The notes under the pieces are model-generated. The model saw only the letters and a program-made list of their open reading frames with translations. It was not told the DNA's origin and ran no database searches. 64,000 bases of DNA, from NCBI RefSeq assembly GCF_000967915.1, contig NC_022549.1, forward strand, positions 1,166,366-1,230,365. Direction: 5' to 3'. Both the position numbers and the translations under genes were made by a program. Source of the stretch: Paracholeplasma brassicae (lineage in GTDB: Bacteria; Bacillota_I; Bacilli_A; Acholeplasmatales; UBA5453). Numbering within the stretch: the first letter of the stretch is position 1; each line of letters starts with the position of its first letter. This document shows positions 51,791 through 60,367 of this stretch, one piece after another.

Positions 51791-52159
51791 TCACCCTAGG
51801 TTCTTTTTGATGTTATCTAATAAACGATTGGTAAATGCGCTTTGTTTCTCATCATCAAGATTACAAAATGTTTTTGTTAAAATGATGGCTTCATTAATTA
51901 CGACTGGTTTTGGTGTTTCTGTGAACATCATTTCATAGACCGCTAAACGTATGATCGCACGGTCAACAAACGATAAACGTTCAATGGTATAGTTAGTTAA
52001 GTTACGTTTGATAACGTAGTCTACATCTTCTTTTTTGGCTTGAATCGCTAAAAAAGTGTCGATGACTTCCTCATCTAACGACAAAGGCATTTCAGGATTT
52101 AAATCTTGTTGGTACAAAAGTGTCATTAAACTGACTCTTTTTTCATGTTCTGTTTTCAT
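51791..52159 (-). CDS. nusB: Transcription antitermination factor NusB
   Basis: A 122-residue all-helical protein with KRVSLMTLLYQQDLNPEMPL at the start, LSFVDRAIIRLAVYEMMFTE near residue 75 and PKPVVINEAIILTKTFCNLD near residue 95, all typical of NusB. With NusE (S10) it binds boxA RNA in rRNA operons. The start at 52159 follows AAGGAG by 12 bases, rather far; the frame extends to 52258 without a better site. First gene of the cluster. Confidence 0.93.
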   Translation of the reverse strand: MKTEHEKRVSLMTLLYQQDLNPEMPLSLDEEVIDTFLAIQAKKEDVDYVIKRNLTNYTIERLSFVDRAIIRLAVYEMMFTETPKPVVINEAIILTKTFCNLDDEKQSAFTNRLLDNIKKNLG

Positions 52160-52239
52160 ATAATTAAGCACTCCTTGACTCTTTACTATTCTATCATAAA
52201 ATGTTTGTTTTTTTAAACGAAATCTCTTTATTATTACTA

Positions 52240-52275
52240 AAAAAAGAATACGACCCAAAGAACGGGTCGTATACG
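52240..52275 (-). terminator. Terminator of the pot operon
   Basis: ATACGACCC and GGGTCGTAT pair around a 7-base loop; on the minus strand TCTTTTTTT follows. It lies 20 bases past the potD stop. Confidence 0.88.
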
Positions 52276-52293
52276 CTTGTTTTGTTGTCTAAA

Positions 52294-53370
52294 TTAAGAA
52301 ATACGTATTCTTGCCCAAGCATCACTTGTGAAGTTTTTAACCTCAGGCAAATATGCAAATACTTCATCGTGTTCGTTAATGATGACTTCATACGCATCAA
52401 TGTAGTCATAGAACTCACCATCTTCTAAAATCACGTCTTCATAAACATCTTTTCTAGGTGTTGAATAATAGACGTATTCTGTATTTAGTAACGCTTGATC
52501 ATAAGAAGAAACAAAGTTAATAAAGTCGTAGGCTAAGTCTTTGTTTTTTGCATTCTTTGGAATGACCATTGCATCTACCCAAACGTTTGTTCCTACCGTA
52601 GGAACAAAGAAGCCAAGTTTGTCTTGTTCACTCATTAAATAGATGGCATCCCCAGAATAAGCAAGCGCTAAATCGTATTTTAATTCTGGCATATCATCTA
52701 AGATTTCATCGGTTAAGAAAGTTACATTAGATTTTCCAGCAATCTCTTTTAACCAGTCTTCTGCCTCCGTTAATTCTGCCGTATTTGAGGTATTCATTGA
52801 ATAGCCTAATTGTTTTAATGCAACCATAAAGCCATCTCTTGCAGAGTCATAGAACGCAATGTCGTAAGATTCTTTAAAAATATTCCATTGTTTTTCTTGA
52901 AGTTCTGCTAAAGTCACTTCATCTTTGTTATAAACAATACCGACGTTACCCCAGAAATAAGGCACACCGTAATTAAGTAAATTAAACGGTACGCTTTCTA
53001 AGATTGAGCTGAGTCCATCAGCTAACCCCGTTGTTTTGTCTAGGTTATCGATTCTTGACCAATCAATCACTTCTAATAGGTCTTCACCTACCATTTGTTC
53101 AATGGCATAATCGCTTGGCATGATGACATCAAAGCTTTCTGTCTTCATTTTTGTTATGGCAGATTCATTTGAATCGAACGTCACTAATTTCACACAAACA
53201 TCGTGTTCTTTTTCAAAATTTTTGATGATTGCTGGGTCCATATACTCACCCCAGTTAAATACTTTAACACTATCTTTTCCTATGCATGAGATTGTATCAA
53301 CGATACCACAACCCGCAAGTAGGAATAAACTACTCATTAGTATACTACTTAATAAAATAAATTTTTTCAT
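52294..53370 (-). CDS. potD: Spermidine/putrescine-binding lipoprotein
   Basis: The 358-residue protein has a lipoprotein signal (LLAGC, Cys near residue 21) and a periplasmic-binding fold of the polyamine type. VKVFNWGEYMDPAIIKNFEK near residue 36 and FDVIMPSDYAIEQMVGEDLL near residue 80 are typical of PotD. It captures polyamines outside the membrane and hands them to PotB/PotC. Its ATG overlaps the potC stop (ATGA). Last gene of the operon. Putrescine or spermidine preference cannot be told. Confidence 0.95.
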   Translation of the reverse strand: MKKFILLSSILMSSLFLLAGCGIVDTISCIGKDSVKVFNWGEYMDPAIIKNFEKEHDVCVKLVTFDSNESAITKMKTESFDVIMPSDYAIEQMVGEDLLEVIDWSRIDNLDKTTGLADGLSSILESVPFNLLNYGVPYFWGNVGIVYNKDEVTLAELQEKQWNIFKESYDIAFYDSARDGFMVALKQLGYSMNTSNTAELTEAEDWLKEIAGKSNVTFLTDEILDDMPELKYDLALAYSGDAIYLMSEQDKLGFFVPTVGTNVWVDAMVIPKNAKNKDLAYDFINFVSSYDQALLNTEYVYYSTPRKDVYEDVILEDGEFYDYIDAYEVIINEHDEVFAYLPEVKNFTSDAWARIRIS

Positions 53371-54152
53371 TCTTCACTCTCCTGTTGTATTTTTTTTGTT
53401 TTCATAAAATTTCTGGTTACTATTAAACCGATAACGACAATAATAATGGTTGATAAGGCATTAATCGTAGGTTCTATGCCTCGTTTTAAGGTATAAAGAT
53501 AAATCGAAATATTGGTTGCAGATCCTGCCGTAAAGTAGGAAATCACAAAATCATCGAAACTCATTGTAAAGGCAATCGCAGCCCCTGCAATGACCGCTAC
53601 TTTTATCTCAGGAAACACGACCAATCGTAGCGCTTGAAGTGGGGTTGCTCCTAAGTCTTTGGCCGCCTCAGCTAGATTAGGATCAAGACTTCTCACTTTA
53701 GGATAAACCGTGATAATCACGTATGGGATACTAAAGGCAATGTGTGCCAACAGCATCGTCAAATAGCCTCTTGGTAGTTGAAACGACACAAAGAGCAACA
53801 GTAAGCCTACCGCAGTGACAATCTCTGGGTTGACGATTGGCACGTTGTTCGCCGTTAGAATGATATCTTTAACTAATTTCTTGCTTTTTGATAATGAAAG
53901 TGCTGCAAAGGTACCAATAATCGTTGAAATCAGTGTCGACACCACGGCAATCAATATGGTCATGGTAACCGCACCCATAATCTCTTGGGAATCAAATAAT
54001 TTTTCATACCACTGGAATGAAAAACCACCCCATCGTGTCAAACTCTTATTTTCATTAAAACTGAAAATAACCATCGATAAAATCGGTGCATAAATGAATA
54101 ACAACACCAAGGCCATAAAAATCTTCGAGGCATGTTTACGTAGTTTAGTCAT
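53367..54152 (-). CDS. potC: Polyamine ABC transporter permease
   Basis: A 261-residue protein with six membrane helices and the EAA loop LAEAAKDLGATPLQALRLVV near residue 160 that contacts PotA. FSFNENKSLTRWGGFSFQWY near residue 30 is the usual PotC mark. GGAGGTGGATC precedes the ATG, which overlaps the potB end by 8 bases. The stop is TGA, evidence that TGA is not a Trp codon here. Confidence 0.95.
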   Translation of the reverse strand: MTKLRKHASKIFMALVLLFIYAPILSMVIFSFNENKSLTRWGGFSFQWYEKLFDSQEIMGAVTMTILIAVVSTLISTIIGTFAALSLSKSKKLVKDIILTANNVPIVNPEIVTAVGLLLLFVSFQLPRGYLTMLLAHIAFSIPYVIITVYPKVRSLDPNLAEAAKDLGATPLQALRLVVFPEIKVAVIAGAAIAFTMSFDDFVISYFTAGSATNISIYLYTLKRGIEPTINALSTIIIVVIGLIVTRNFMKTKKIQQESEE

Positions 54153-54990
54153 GATCCACCTCCGGGTTTTTATCGAGTTTCTTTGTTAAATAAACCATGA
54201 TCATGATAATGACAGATAAGATAATGGCAATGGCAGAACCATAGCCCCAGTTTCCGTTTTTTAAGAAACGGTCTTCAATCAAATTACCGATCAAGTAACG
54301 ACCACCACCTAAATATTTAGGTATCACTAGCGTGGTTGCCGCTGGTAGTAACACCATTGTGATACCTGATAAAACACCCGTGATTGATAGTGGTAAAGTG
54401 ACTCTCATAAACGTTTCAAAGCGGTTTGCGCCTAAATCATGAGCTGCCTCGTATAATTTAGGGTCTATTTTTGATAAGACCGTGTAAATTGGCAACACCA
54501 TGAACGGTAAGAACACGTATACCATGCCCGTCACAATTGAGAAATTACCCCCAAGCAAATTTGGTAAGAACATTTCAAACAACTGTTTTAATGCCATGGT
54601 TCTTAGTAACATATTGACCCACATCGGGGCAGTTAGAATTAAAATCATTAGCGCTTGCGTTCGAGCTTTTTTCTTTGAAATAATAAACGCGGTTGGATAA
54701 CCAATCATTAAAGCTACAATCGTAGTAACAATGGCTAAATAAATTGAGTCAACCATTGCCTTAATAAATAGCGGTTCTTGTGCGAACTGAACAAAATATT
54801 TCAATGAAAATGTTAAGAACATATCATTAACACGTTCAGTTAGCGCATATAATAAGATTAACCCCAAAGGAATTACGATTAAGAAGGTTAAAATCACGTA
54901 ATATGGGATCCCTAGTAAGACGACGGAATCCATTTTGGTCTTTTTGATTGACTGTTTGGGTTCTCTTCGTTTAAGCGGTTCTCTAAACAT
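54145..54990 (-). CDS. potB: Polyamine ABC transporter permease
   Basis: A 281-residue protein with six membrane helices and the EAA loop LYEAAHDLGANRFETFMRVT near residue 180. LLIPKYLGGGRYLIGNLIED-type sequence near residue 225 (VIPKYLGGGRYLIGNL) is typical of PotB. The ATG at 54990 overlaps the potA stop in TAATG and follows GGAG by 8 bases; the upstream in-frame ATG at 54996 is too close to that site. Confidence 0.95.
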   Translation of the reverse strand: MFREPLKRREPKQSIKKTKMDSVVLLGIPYYVILTFLIVIPLGLILLYALTERVNDMFLTFSLKYFVQFAQEPLFIKAMVDSIYLAIVTTIVALMIGYPTAFIISKKKARTQALMILILTAPMWVNMLLRTMALKQLFEMFLPNLLGGNFSIVTGMVYVFLPFMVLPIYTVLSKIDPKLYEAAHDLGANRFETFMRVTLPLSITGVLSGITMVLLPAATTLVIPKYLGGGRYLIGNLIEDRFLKNGNWGYGSAIAIILSVIIMIMVYLTKKLDKNPEVDHD

Positions 54991-56051
54991 TACCATTTCT
55001 CCATAACATGGATGTCTTCTGGTGTAAATATAATGGATACTTCTTTACCTTCTTCATGGAAATCCGTCGTGTGGATTGTATAGGTACGGTGGCTAGTTTT
55101 AACATCGATTTCATAGTGAACACCTTTAAAGACCACACTATCAACAACCCCATTAATAAAACCTTCCTCAGGTGATACGATATCTAAATCCTCAGGTCTT
55201 AAAACCACGTCAACGACTTCATTTTTCTTAAACCCTTTATCGACACAAACATAGTCTTTGTCGTCAAAATGGATTAAGTAATCGTCTTTCATCACGCCTT
55301 CAATCAAGTTGGATTCACCAATGAAGGATGCCACAAACTGATTGATTGGCTCATTATAAATGTCGACAGGCGTTCCGATTTGTTGGATTTCGCCATCATT
55401 CATCACGACAATCTTATCACTCATTGTTAAAGCTTCTTCTTGGTCGTGTGTGACAAAGATGAATGTGATTCCGGCATTTCTTTGAATTTCTTTTAACTCG
55501 TATTGCATTTCTTGTCTCAGTTTCAAATCGAGTGCCGCTAGCGGTTCATCAAGTAATAGCACTTGTGGCTCGTTAATTAATGCACGTGCAATCGCCACGC
55601 GTTGTTGTTGACCACCACTCAATTTATGAATGTTCCTATTTTCAAAGCCTTTTAAGCCCACCATATTTAAATATTTGGTTACTTTATCGACAATGTCTTG
55701 TTCTTTTTCTTTTTTTGATCGCTTATCGTTTGAATCTTTTTTTAAACGAAGTCCAAACGCAACATTTTCAAACACATCAAGGTGTGGAAATAATGCGTAT
55801 CTTTGAAACACTGTGTTTGTAGGTCTTTTGTGTGGCGGCACATTTTTCATGTCAACGCCATTAAAAAGCACCTCACCTTGCGATGGGTCTACAAACCCAC
55901 CAATGATTCTAAGCGTGGTTGTTTTCCCACAACCAGATGGCCCAAGTAGTGTCACAAATTCATTTTCAAAAATATCAAGGTCAATACCTCTTAGGACAAT
56001 TTGTCCACCAAACTCTTTTGTAATCCCTTTAAGCTCAATTATTTTCTTCAT
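54990..56051 (-). CDS. potA: Polyamine ABC transporter ATPase
   Basis: A 353-residue ATPase with Walker [20 protein letters not shown] near residue 35, signature [20 protein letters not shown] near residue 140, Walker [16 protein letters not shown], and a C-terminal TOBE domain (residues 270-350). It powers polyamine uptake with PotB, PotC and PotD. The start at 56051 follows AGGGGG by about 7 bases; a longer frame to 56081 lacks a site. First gene of the operon. Confidence 0.95.
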   Translation of the reverse strand: MKKIIELKGITKEFGGQIVLRGIDLDIFENEFVTLLGPSGCGKTTTLRIIGGFVDPSQGEVLFNGVDMKNVPPHKRPTNTVFQRYALFPHLDVFENVAFGLRLKKDSNDKRSKKEKEQDIVDKVTKYLNMVGLKGFENRNIHKLSGGQQQRVAIARALINEPQVLLLDEPLAALDLKLRQEMQYELKEIQRNAGITFIFVTHDQEEALTMSDKIVVMNDGEIQQIGTPVDIYNEPINQFVASFIGESNLIEGVMKDDYLIHFDDKDYVCVDKGFKKNEVVDVVLRPEDLDIVSPEEGFINGVVDSVVFKGVHYEIDVKTSHRTYTIHTTDFHEEGKEVSIIFTPEDIHVMEKW

Positions 56052-56071
56052 TTTTTGCCCCCTAGGTCTAT

Positions 56072-56088
56072 GTTTACGCACAGTAAAC
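56072..56088. promoter_or_regulatory. Inverted repeat upstream of potA
   Basis: GTTTAC-GCACA-GTAAAC, a perfect 6-bp inverted repeat 21 bases before the potA ATG. A second, longer pair (AGTTTA..TAAACT) lies about 55 bases farther up. They may be operator sites; no regulator gene is adjacent. Confidence 0.3.
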
Positions 56089-56231
56089 TTATTGTTTTTC
56101 TATGGCTTATGAACCCTTTGAAACTTTTTCTAGTTTAGTATAAGTAAACTGTAAGTTAAGCAACAATAAACCAAATTCAATACTATTATATAGTAATTAA
56201 ACCAGATGTCAACAATAATAATTGAAATCGA

Positions 56232-56260
56232 TTGTAAAAGGGGATTCTTTGATATATAAT
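56232..56260 (+). promoter_or_regulatory. tmRNA promoter
   Basis: TTGTAA (56232-56237) and TATAAT (56255-56260) are 17 bases apart, 8 bases before the tmRNA 5' end. Confidence 0.75.
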
Positions 56261-56268
56261 AACTACGC

Positions 56269-56616
56269 GGGGATGTTACGGATTCGTCACGGTTTTAAAG
56301 GTAACATAAGCATGTCTTGGTGGTGCAAGTAAAAACACACGAGGTTCTAAATAACCGGAAACCAAAATTTACAATTCGCTGCTTAAGAAAAAGTGCGAGC
56401 CAACTCTAAGTTTTCTTACGACCTAGACTACGGCCCAATTTAGTAAGATATATTTAGTTGTTGCCACCTTAAGCAACTAGATGAATTAATAGGGTTAGTC
56501 TAATAGAAATATGTCGTTCTATGTCTATTAGATGAATATAACTGAGCGACTAAACATGTAGAAAGTGTTACAGTTTAGGATCTTGCACAGGGGTTCAAAT
56601 CCCCTCATCTCCACCA
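56269..56616 (+). ncRNA. ssrA: Transfer-messenger RNA (tmRNA)
   Basis: The 348-base RNA frees stalled ribosomes and tags the broken protein. The 5' GGGGATG pairs with CATCTCC before the encoded ACCA end. The start GGGGATGTTACGGATTCG and the T arm AGGGGTTCAAATCCCCT are typical. The tag frame is 56357-56386: resume codon GGA, then AAC CAA AAT TTA CAA TTC GCT GCT TAA. With the alanine carried by tmRNA, the tag is (A)GNQNLQFAA. The FAA end replaces the common LAA end. Confidence 0.93.
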
Positions 56617-56628
56617 AATTTGACTATG

Positions 56629-56658
56629 AAAGACTTGATTAAATTCAAGTCTTTTTTT
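56629..56658 (+). terminator. tmRNA terminator
   Basis: AAAGACTTGA-TTAAA-TTCAAGTCTTT followed by TTTT. It lies 12 bases past the CCA end. Confidence 0.85.
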
Positions 56659-56875
56659 GTTATATGTATATAGAAAAATAACCAAATAACGTCGTATTAA
56701 GACTTCACTTGGCTTTAGTTATGAAATTTTAACAACACAATCAAGAAGTCCCCTTCCTCTACAGGTAGCGAGATGAATTGATTCTTTTCATTTTTGAGAT
56801 TGATTATTACATATAAATATGATATAATATAAATATATTATACACTTGGTATGTAATATGAAAGAAGGCCTTATT

Positions 56876-57292
56876 ATGATAAAATTAGACACGAATTCAC
56901 ATTCAGTCTTTATGTTATGCTATCACTTGATTTTAGTCACCAAATATAGACGTCGAGTCTTCAATGATGAAGTCTCTAATCGCGCTAAAGATATTTTTGA
57001 ATATATCGCTTCTAACTATCATATTACACTTATTGAGTGGAATCACGATTCTGATCATGTTCATATTCTATTTAGAAGTCATCCTAAAACAGAATTATCC
57101 AAATTCATCAATGCTTACAAATCCGCTTCATCTCGATTAATCAAACAAGAATTTGAATCCGTTCGTAAACAACTATGGAAGTCTTACTTTTGGAGTCAAA
57201 GTTTTTGTTTGTTAACTTCGGGTGGTGCACCGACTGAAGTAATCAAACAGTATATCGAAAGTCAGGGTGAACCGGATGAACAAAGCCTTTAA
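56876..57292 (+). CDS. tnpA: IS200/IS605 transposase TnpA (Y1 HUH)
   Basis: The 138-residue single-strand transposase has the HUH pair in DSDHVHILFRSHP near residue 60 and the catalytic tyrosine in EVIKQYIESQG near residue 125. YHLILVTKYRRRVFND near residue 15 is the family start. The ATG at 56876 follows GAAGG by 7 bases. Its 3' end overlaps tnpB by 17 bases. All catalytic residues are present, so it may be active. Confidence 0.93.
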   Translation: MIKLDTNSHSVFMLCYHLILVTKYRRRVFNDEVSNRAKDIFEYIASNYHITLIEWNHDSDHVHILFRSHPKTELSKFINAYKSASSRLIKQEFESVRKQLWKSYFWSQSFCLLTSGGAPTEVIKQYIESQGEPDEQSL

Positions 57293-58376
57293 GTTTCGTA
57301 TCTATCCCAATGAATCTCAAAAGATTTTGATTCATATGACCTTAGGCCATAATCGCTTTTTATGGAATAAGATGTTAGAAGATAAACAGAGACATTATGA
57401 ACTCACGAAAAATAGCCTTCATCTTACACCAGCTCAGTATAAGAATGACTATCCCTTTTTAAAAGATGTCGATTCGTTATCTTTAGCTAATACACAACTC
57501 AATCAAGAAAAAGCCTTTAAACGGTTCTTCAATCATAAACAAGAACGACCAAAGTTTCGTTCTAAGAAACAAGACTATGGGTATACAACCAATCGAGTGA
57601 ATAATAATATCGTTCTATTAAAAGGCTATATCAAGTTACCTAAACTGGGTGAAGTGAAGATTAAACAACACAGAACCATACCGAGTGAGATGATTCTCAA
57701 AAGCGTAACTGTATCAAAGAGTAGTACAGGTAAGTATTATGTCTCTATTCTATATGAATACCAAAAAGAGATTCAGAAACAAGTAGTCAAAGATGCCATA
57801 GGACTAGATTTCTCAATGACTCATTTTTATGTCGATAGTGAAGGATTTAAGATGGACTATCCTAAAGACATACAAACAGACTTTAACAAACTTAGAGTCC
57901 TTCAAAGAAGTTTATCTAGAAGAGTCAAAGGGTCTAGTAACTATGATAAGAAGGCATTAGAAATCGCCTTGTTATATGAAAGAATCAAACATAAAAGAGA
58001 TGACTTCCTACATAAACTATCTAACGCGATAGCCAAGCGTTATGATTTGGTGAGTGTAGAAGGTTTGAATCTGATAGATATGTCTCAAACAAGTCCATAT
58101 TACGCCAAACAGATATCTAGATTTGGTTGGACTAGATTTGTATCCTTCTTAAAGTACAAGTTAGAAACACAGGGTAAAAGCCTAATGATGATGGATCAGT
58201 GGTATCCATCATCTAAGAGATGTAGTTGTTGTGGGGACATCAAAACAGATTTGAAGTTATCTGAGAGAGTCTATGATTGTCCAAATTGTGAGTTACACCT
58301 AGATCGAGATCACAACGCAGCGATCAATATCAACAGAGAAGGATTAAGACAATATAAGTTAGCATTTCAGTTATAA
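57276..58376 (+). CDS. tnpB: RNA-guided nuclease TnpB (OrfB)
   Basis: The 366-residue protein has an N-terminal HTH_OrfB part (KAFKFRIYPNESQKILIHMT), a RuvC-like nuclease with AIGLDFSMTHFYVDSEG near residue 180 and VSVEGLNLIDMSQT near residue 260, and a zinc finger between RCSCCG and YDCPNCELHLDRDHNAAINI, which holds the last catalytic aspartate. TnpB is a guide-RNA-directed DNA cutter that helps the IS persist. All catalytic positions seem intact. ATG 57276 follows AGGGTG by 6 bases. Confidence 0.93.
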   Translation: MNKAFKFRIYPNESQKILIHMTLGHNRFLWNKMLEDKQRHYELTKNSLHLTPAQYKNDYPFLKDVDSLSLANTQLNQEKAFKRFFNHKQERPKFRSKKQDYGYTTNRVNNNIVLLKGYIKLPKLGEVKIKQHRTIPSEMILKSVTVSKSSTGKYYVSILYEYQKEIQKQVVKDAIGLDFSMTHFYVDSEGFKMDYPKDIQTDFNKLRVLQRSLSRRVKGSSNYDKKALEIALLYERIKHKRDDFLHKLSNAIAKRYDLVSVEGLNLIDMSQTSPYYAKQISRFGWTRFVSFLKYKLETQGKSLMMMDQWYPSSKRCSCCGDIKTDLKLSERVYDCPNCELHLDRDHNAAININREGLRQYKLAFQL

Positions 58377-58482
58377 AAGGATTCAGAACCGTAGGGACTA
58401 CGGGGATAGCCTATTGAGTCACTGGCGGGTACGCTGGTTTGGATAGGAAGCCCCCACTTCGATTAAGTGGTGGGTAGTTCAC
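58330..58482 (+). ncRNA. Likely omega RNA (TnpB guide scaffold) over the IS right end
   Basis: In this family the guide RNA starts inside the 3' end of tnpB, runs through the right end and takes its guide from the flanking DNA. The stretch GGACTACGGGGATAGCC, GGCGGGTACGCTGG and the end hairpin form the expected structured region. If so, the guide would begin at 58483 in the glycerophosphodiesterase gene. Start position is a guess. Confidence 0.4.
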
Positions 58483-59208
58483 TGAATCTGTCGTTATATA
58501 ATCAACACCGATCTCTTCTAGTTCTTTAAGAAGTGCTGTATCATCAACTACCCAGCAGTTAACTTCTAATCCGTTCTCATGGAACCTCTTGATATTATCG
58601 ATGAATTCTTCTTTATTCTCAAGGTAAATACTCTTAGAGATATCTAAGTCGATTTGATATTTTATACAATCATCTAAATAGTTTCTATAATCAGTTTTTG
58701 CGACAAACTGTAACTTGATGTCTTGATTAATTTTTCTAATCTCAATTAGTATTGAAATACTAGCCAAATTGGCAATGATAATGATTTGATTTTTATCTAT
58801 CCCTGATGACTCAATGATTTCAAACATTTGATGAACGTAAAAGGTACTAAAGGTTTCTTTCATTTCAATGAATGCTCTACACTGAGTGTTTTTGATTAAA
58901 TTTAAAAAATCTTTAAACAACATGATATGACCATGATATGTTTGTTGATCGACTTCTACTTTTGTAAGTAGTACTGTCTTTAAGTAGTCCCACTCACAAT
59001 CAATGATATTCATATCTACATTAGCTAATCTTTTTATATTTAGATCATGAAAAACAACCAGTCTACCATCTTTTGTTGGTTGTATGTCTAACTCAATACC
59101 ATAATAACCTAGATTAATTGCCCCTTGAAAAGCTTCTTTGGTGTTTTCAAGACCAATATATTTACCACCACGATGAGCGATGAGTTTATTCATTAATCCA
59201 TGTTTCAT
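58411..59208 (-). CDS. Glycerophosphodiester phosphodiesterase, tail replaced by IS sequence
   Basis: The enzyme releases glycerol 3-phosphate from glycerophosphodiesters. KLIAHRGGKYIGLENTKEAF at the start and GIELDIQPTKDGRLVVFHDL near residue 35 hold the metal and catalytic residues; HENGLEVNCWVVDD near residue 215 is the last family block. Residues 244-265 (NYPPLNRSGG...) are encoded by the right end of the IS. The original end, rebuilt across the IS, is ...TTDSVKS. Only two native residues are lost, so activity may be kept. AAGGAG stands 8 bases before the ATG; it follows the dipeptidase gene by 34 bases. Confidence 0.88.
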   Translation of the reverse strand: MKHGLMNKLIAHRGGKYIGLENTKEAFQGAINLGYYGIELDIQPTKDGRLVVFHDLNIKRLANVDMNIIDCEWDYLKTVLLTKVEVDQQTYHGHIMLFKDFLNLIKNTQCRAFIEMKETFSTFYVHQMFEIIESSGIDKNQIIIIANLASISILIEIRKINQDIKLQFVAKTDYRNYLDDCIKYQIDLDISKSIYLENKEEFIDNIKRFHENGLEVNCWVVDDTALLKELEEIGVDYITTDSVNYPPLNRSGGFLSKPAYPPVTQ

Positions 59209-59242
59209 TTAAAATACTCCTTCATGACACTTAAATATATTT

Positions 59243-60136
59243 CTACTGATTTGATTGTTTATAGATATGTCGACTAAAACGATTATAAATATTATAGTAA
59301 GTCAGTTTTTCAATATCTTCTTTACTATAACCATTTTCTGCTAGTTTCTTTAATAATGCACCAACTTCAGAAGCATTTTTTAGTTCTTCTAAATTCATTG
59401 TTTTGGTTGGACCAAAGTAATCCATAAAGTCAAAACCAAAACCAACATTATCGATCCCCATGATTTTGATTGCTTCTTCTAAATGTTTCATCCATGTATC
59501 AAGGTTCTTATCGCTTTCATCAATAGCGATAAAATTACCGATTGCTGTTAAACATAATAAACCATTAGCCTCTTTTAGTTTTTTTAGTTGATCATCCGTT
59601 AGATTTCTTTTATGATCCATTAACTTTGCTAGATTACTATGAGATACTAAAATATTTTTACTTGTGTAGTTTAATACATCATAAAAAGACTTTTCATTTA
59701 AGTGTGATAAATCGATAATCATATCGTTTTCAATCATAAAATCTAGTACTTCATAGCCATGTTGTGTGAGTCCTTGATCTTTTGGACCATTGACACCTGT
59801 TGCATATTGATTTGCTTCATTCCAAGTTAGCATCGCGTGTCGATACCCCAGTTGATAAATTCTTTCTAATTCAAAAACATCTTTTAAGTTTCTAAGCCCT
59901 TCAATACCTAATATGACTTCAAACCGATCTAAATCAACCAATGATTTACTCACCTCTAATGCTTCAAATAAGTTAAACTCATCCGGTGAATAAACAGTCC
60001 AAATACCACCAGTCATATGATGATTTAACTGGTTATAATGATAATCATTAAACCTATTTATATCACCTTTTAAACTGCTTTGATAACAATCATATAAGAT
60101 GTCGGTATGCGCATCAAACACTTTGATTTTTTTCAT
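59243..60136 (-). CDS. Membrane dipeptidase-type peptidase (M19)
   Basis: The 297-residue protein has the M19 zinc ligands: VFDAHTDILYDC (HxD) near residue 8, LGIEGLRNL (Glu) near residue 97, and MIIDLSHLNEKSFYDVL and LVSHSNLAKLMDHKRNLTDD further on. GVNGPKDQGLTQHGYEVLDF is a standard family block. It hydrolyses dipeptides, perhaps including D-residues. It has no signal peptide, so it acts in the cytoplasm. It leads a two-gene unit with the phosphodiesterase. Confidence 0.92.
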   Translation of the reverse strand: MKKIKVFDAHTDILYDCYQSSLKGDINRFNDYHYNQLNHHMTGGIWTVYSPDEFNLFEALEVSKSLVDLDRFEVILGIEGLRNLKDVFELERIYQLGYRHAMLTWNEANQYATGVNGPKDQGLTQHGYEVLDFMIENDMIIDLSHLNEKSFYDVLNYTSKNILVSHSNLAKLMDHKRNLTDDQLKKLKEANGLLCLTAIGNFIAIDESDKNLDTWMKHLEEAIKIMGIDNVGFGFDFMDYFGPTKTMNLEELKNASEVGALLKKLAENGYSKEDIEKLTYYNIYNRFSRHIYKQSNQ

Positions 60137-60367
60137 TCATATCAGCTCTTTTCTATACTTAGTATAACATAATAAAACTGCTGATTATCTCTTATTTACT
60201 ACTTTGAAGACTTAAATATCACGCTTGATACCTTTTAAAATAATATATTCTTTAACAACTAACTTATTAGGTCTTTGTACGGCGATTTCTCCTATAACCA
60301 AACGTTCTAGGTTTGATTTTCTTTGATTCTATTGCATCTCATGGTATGATTGACGTGGAGTGATCAT

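Larger units (their letters stand above)
56709..58482 (+). mobile_element. IS200/IS605-family insertion sequence, complete
   Basis: The element carries tnpA and tnpB in the same direction. Its left end follows TTCAC at 56704-56708 and its right end is a hairpin CCCACTT-CGATT-AAGTGG followed by GTAGTTCAC ending at 58482. Joining 56708 to 58483 restores the 3' end of the glycerophosphodiesterase gene (final residues SVKS and stop), which supports both borders and a target TTCAC. As usual for the family there is no target duplication and no terminal inverted repeat. Confidence 0.85.
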
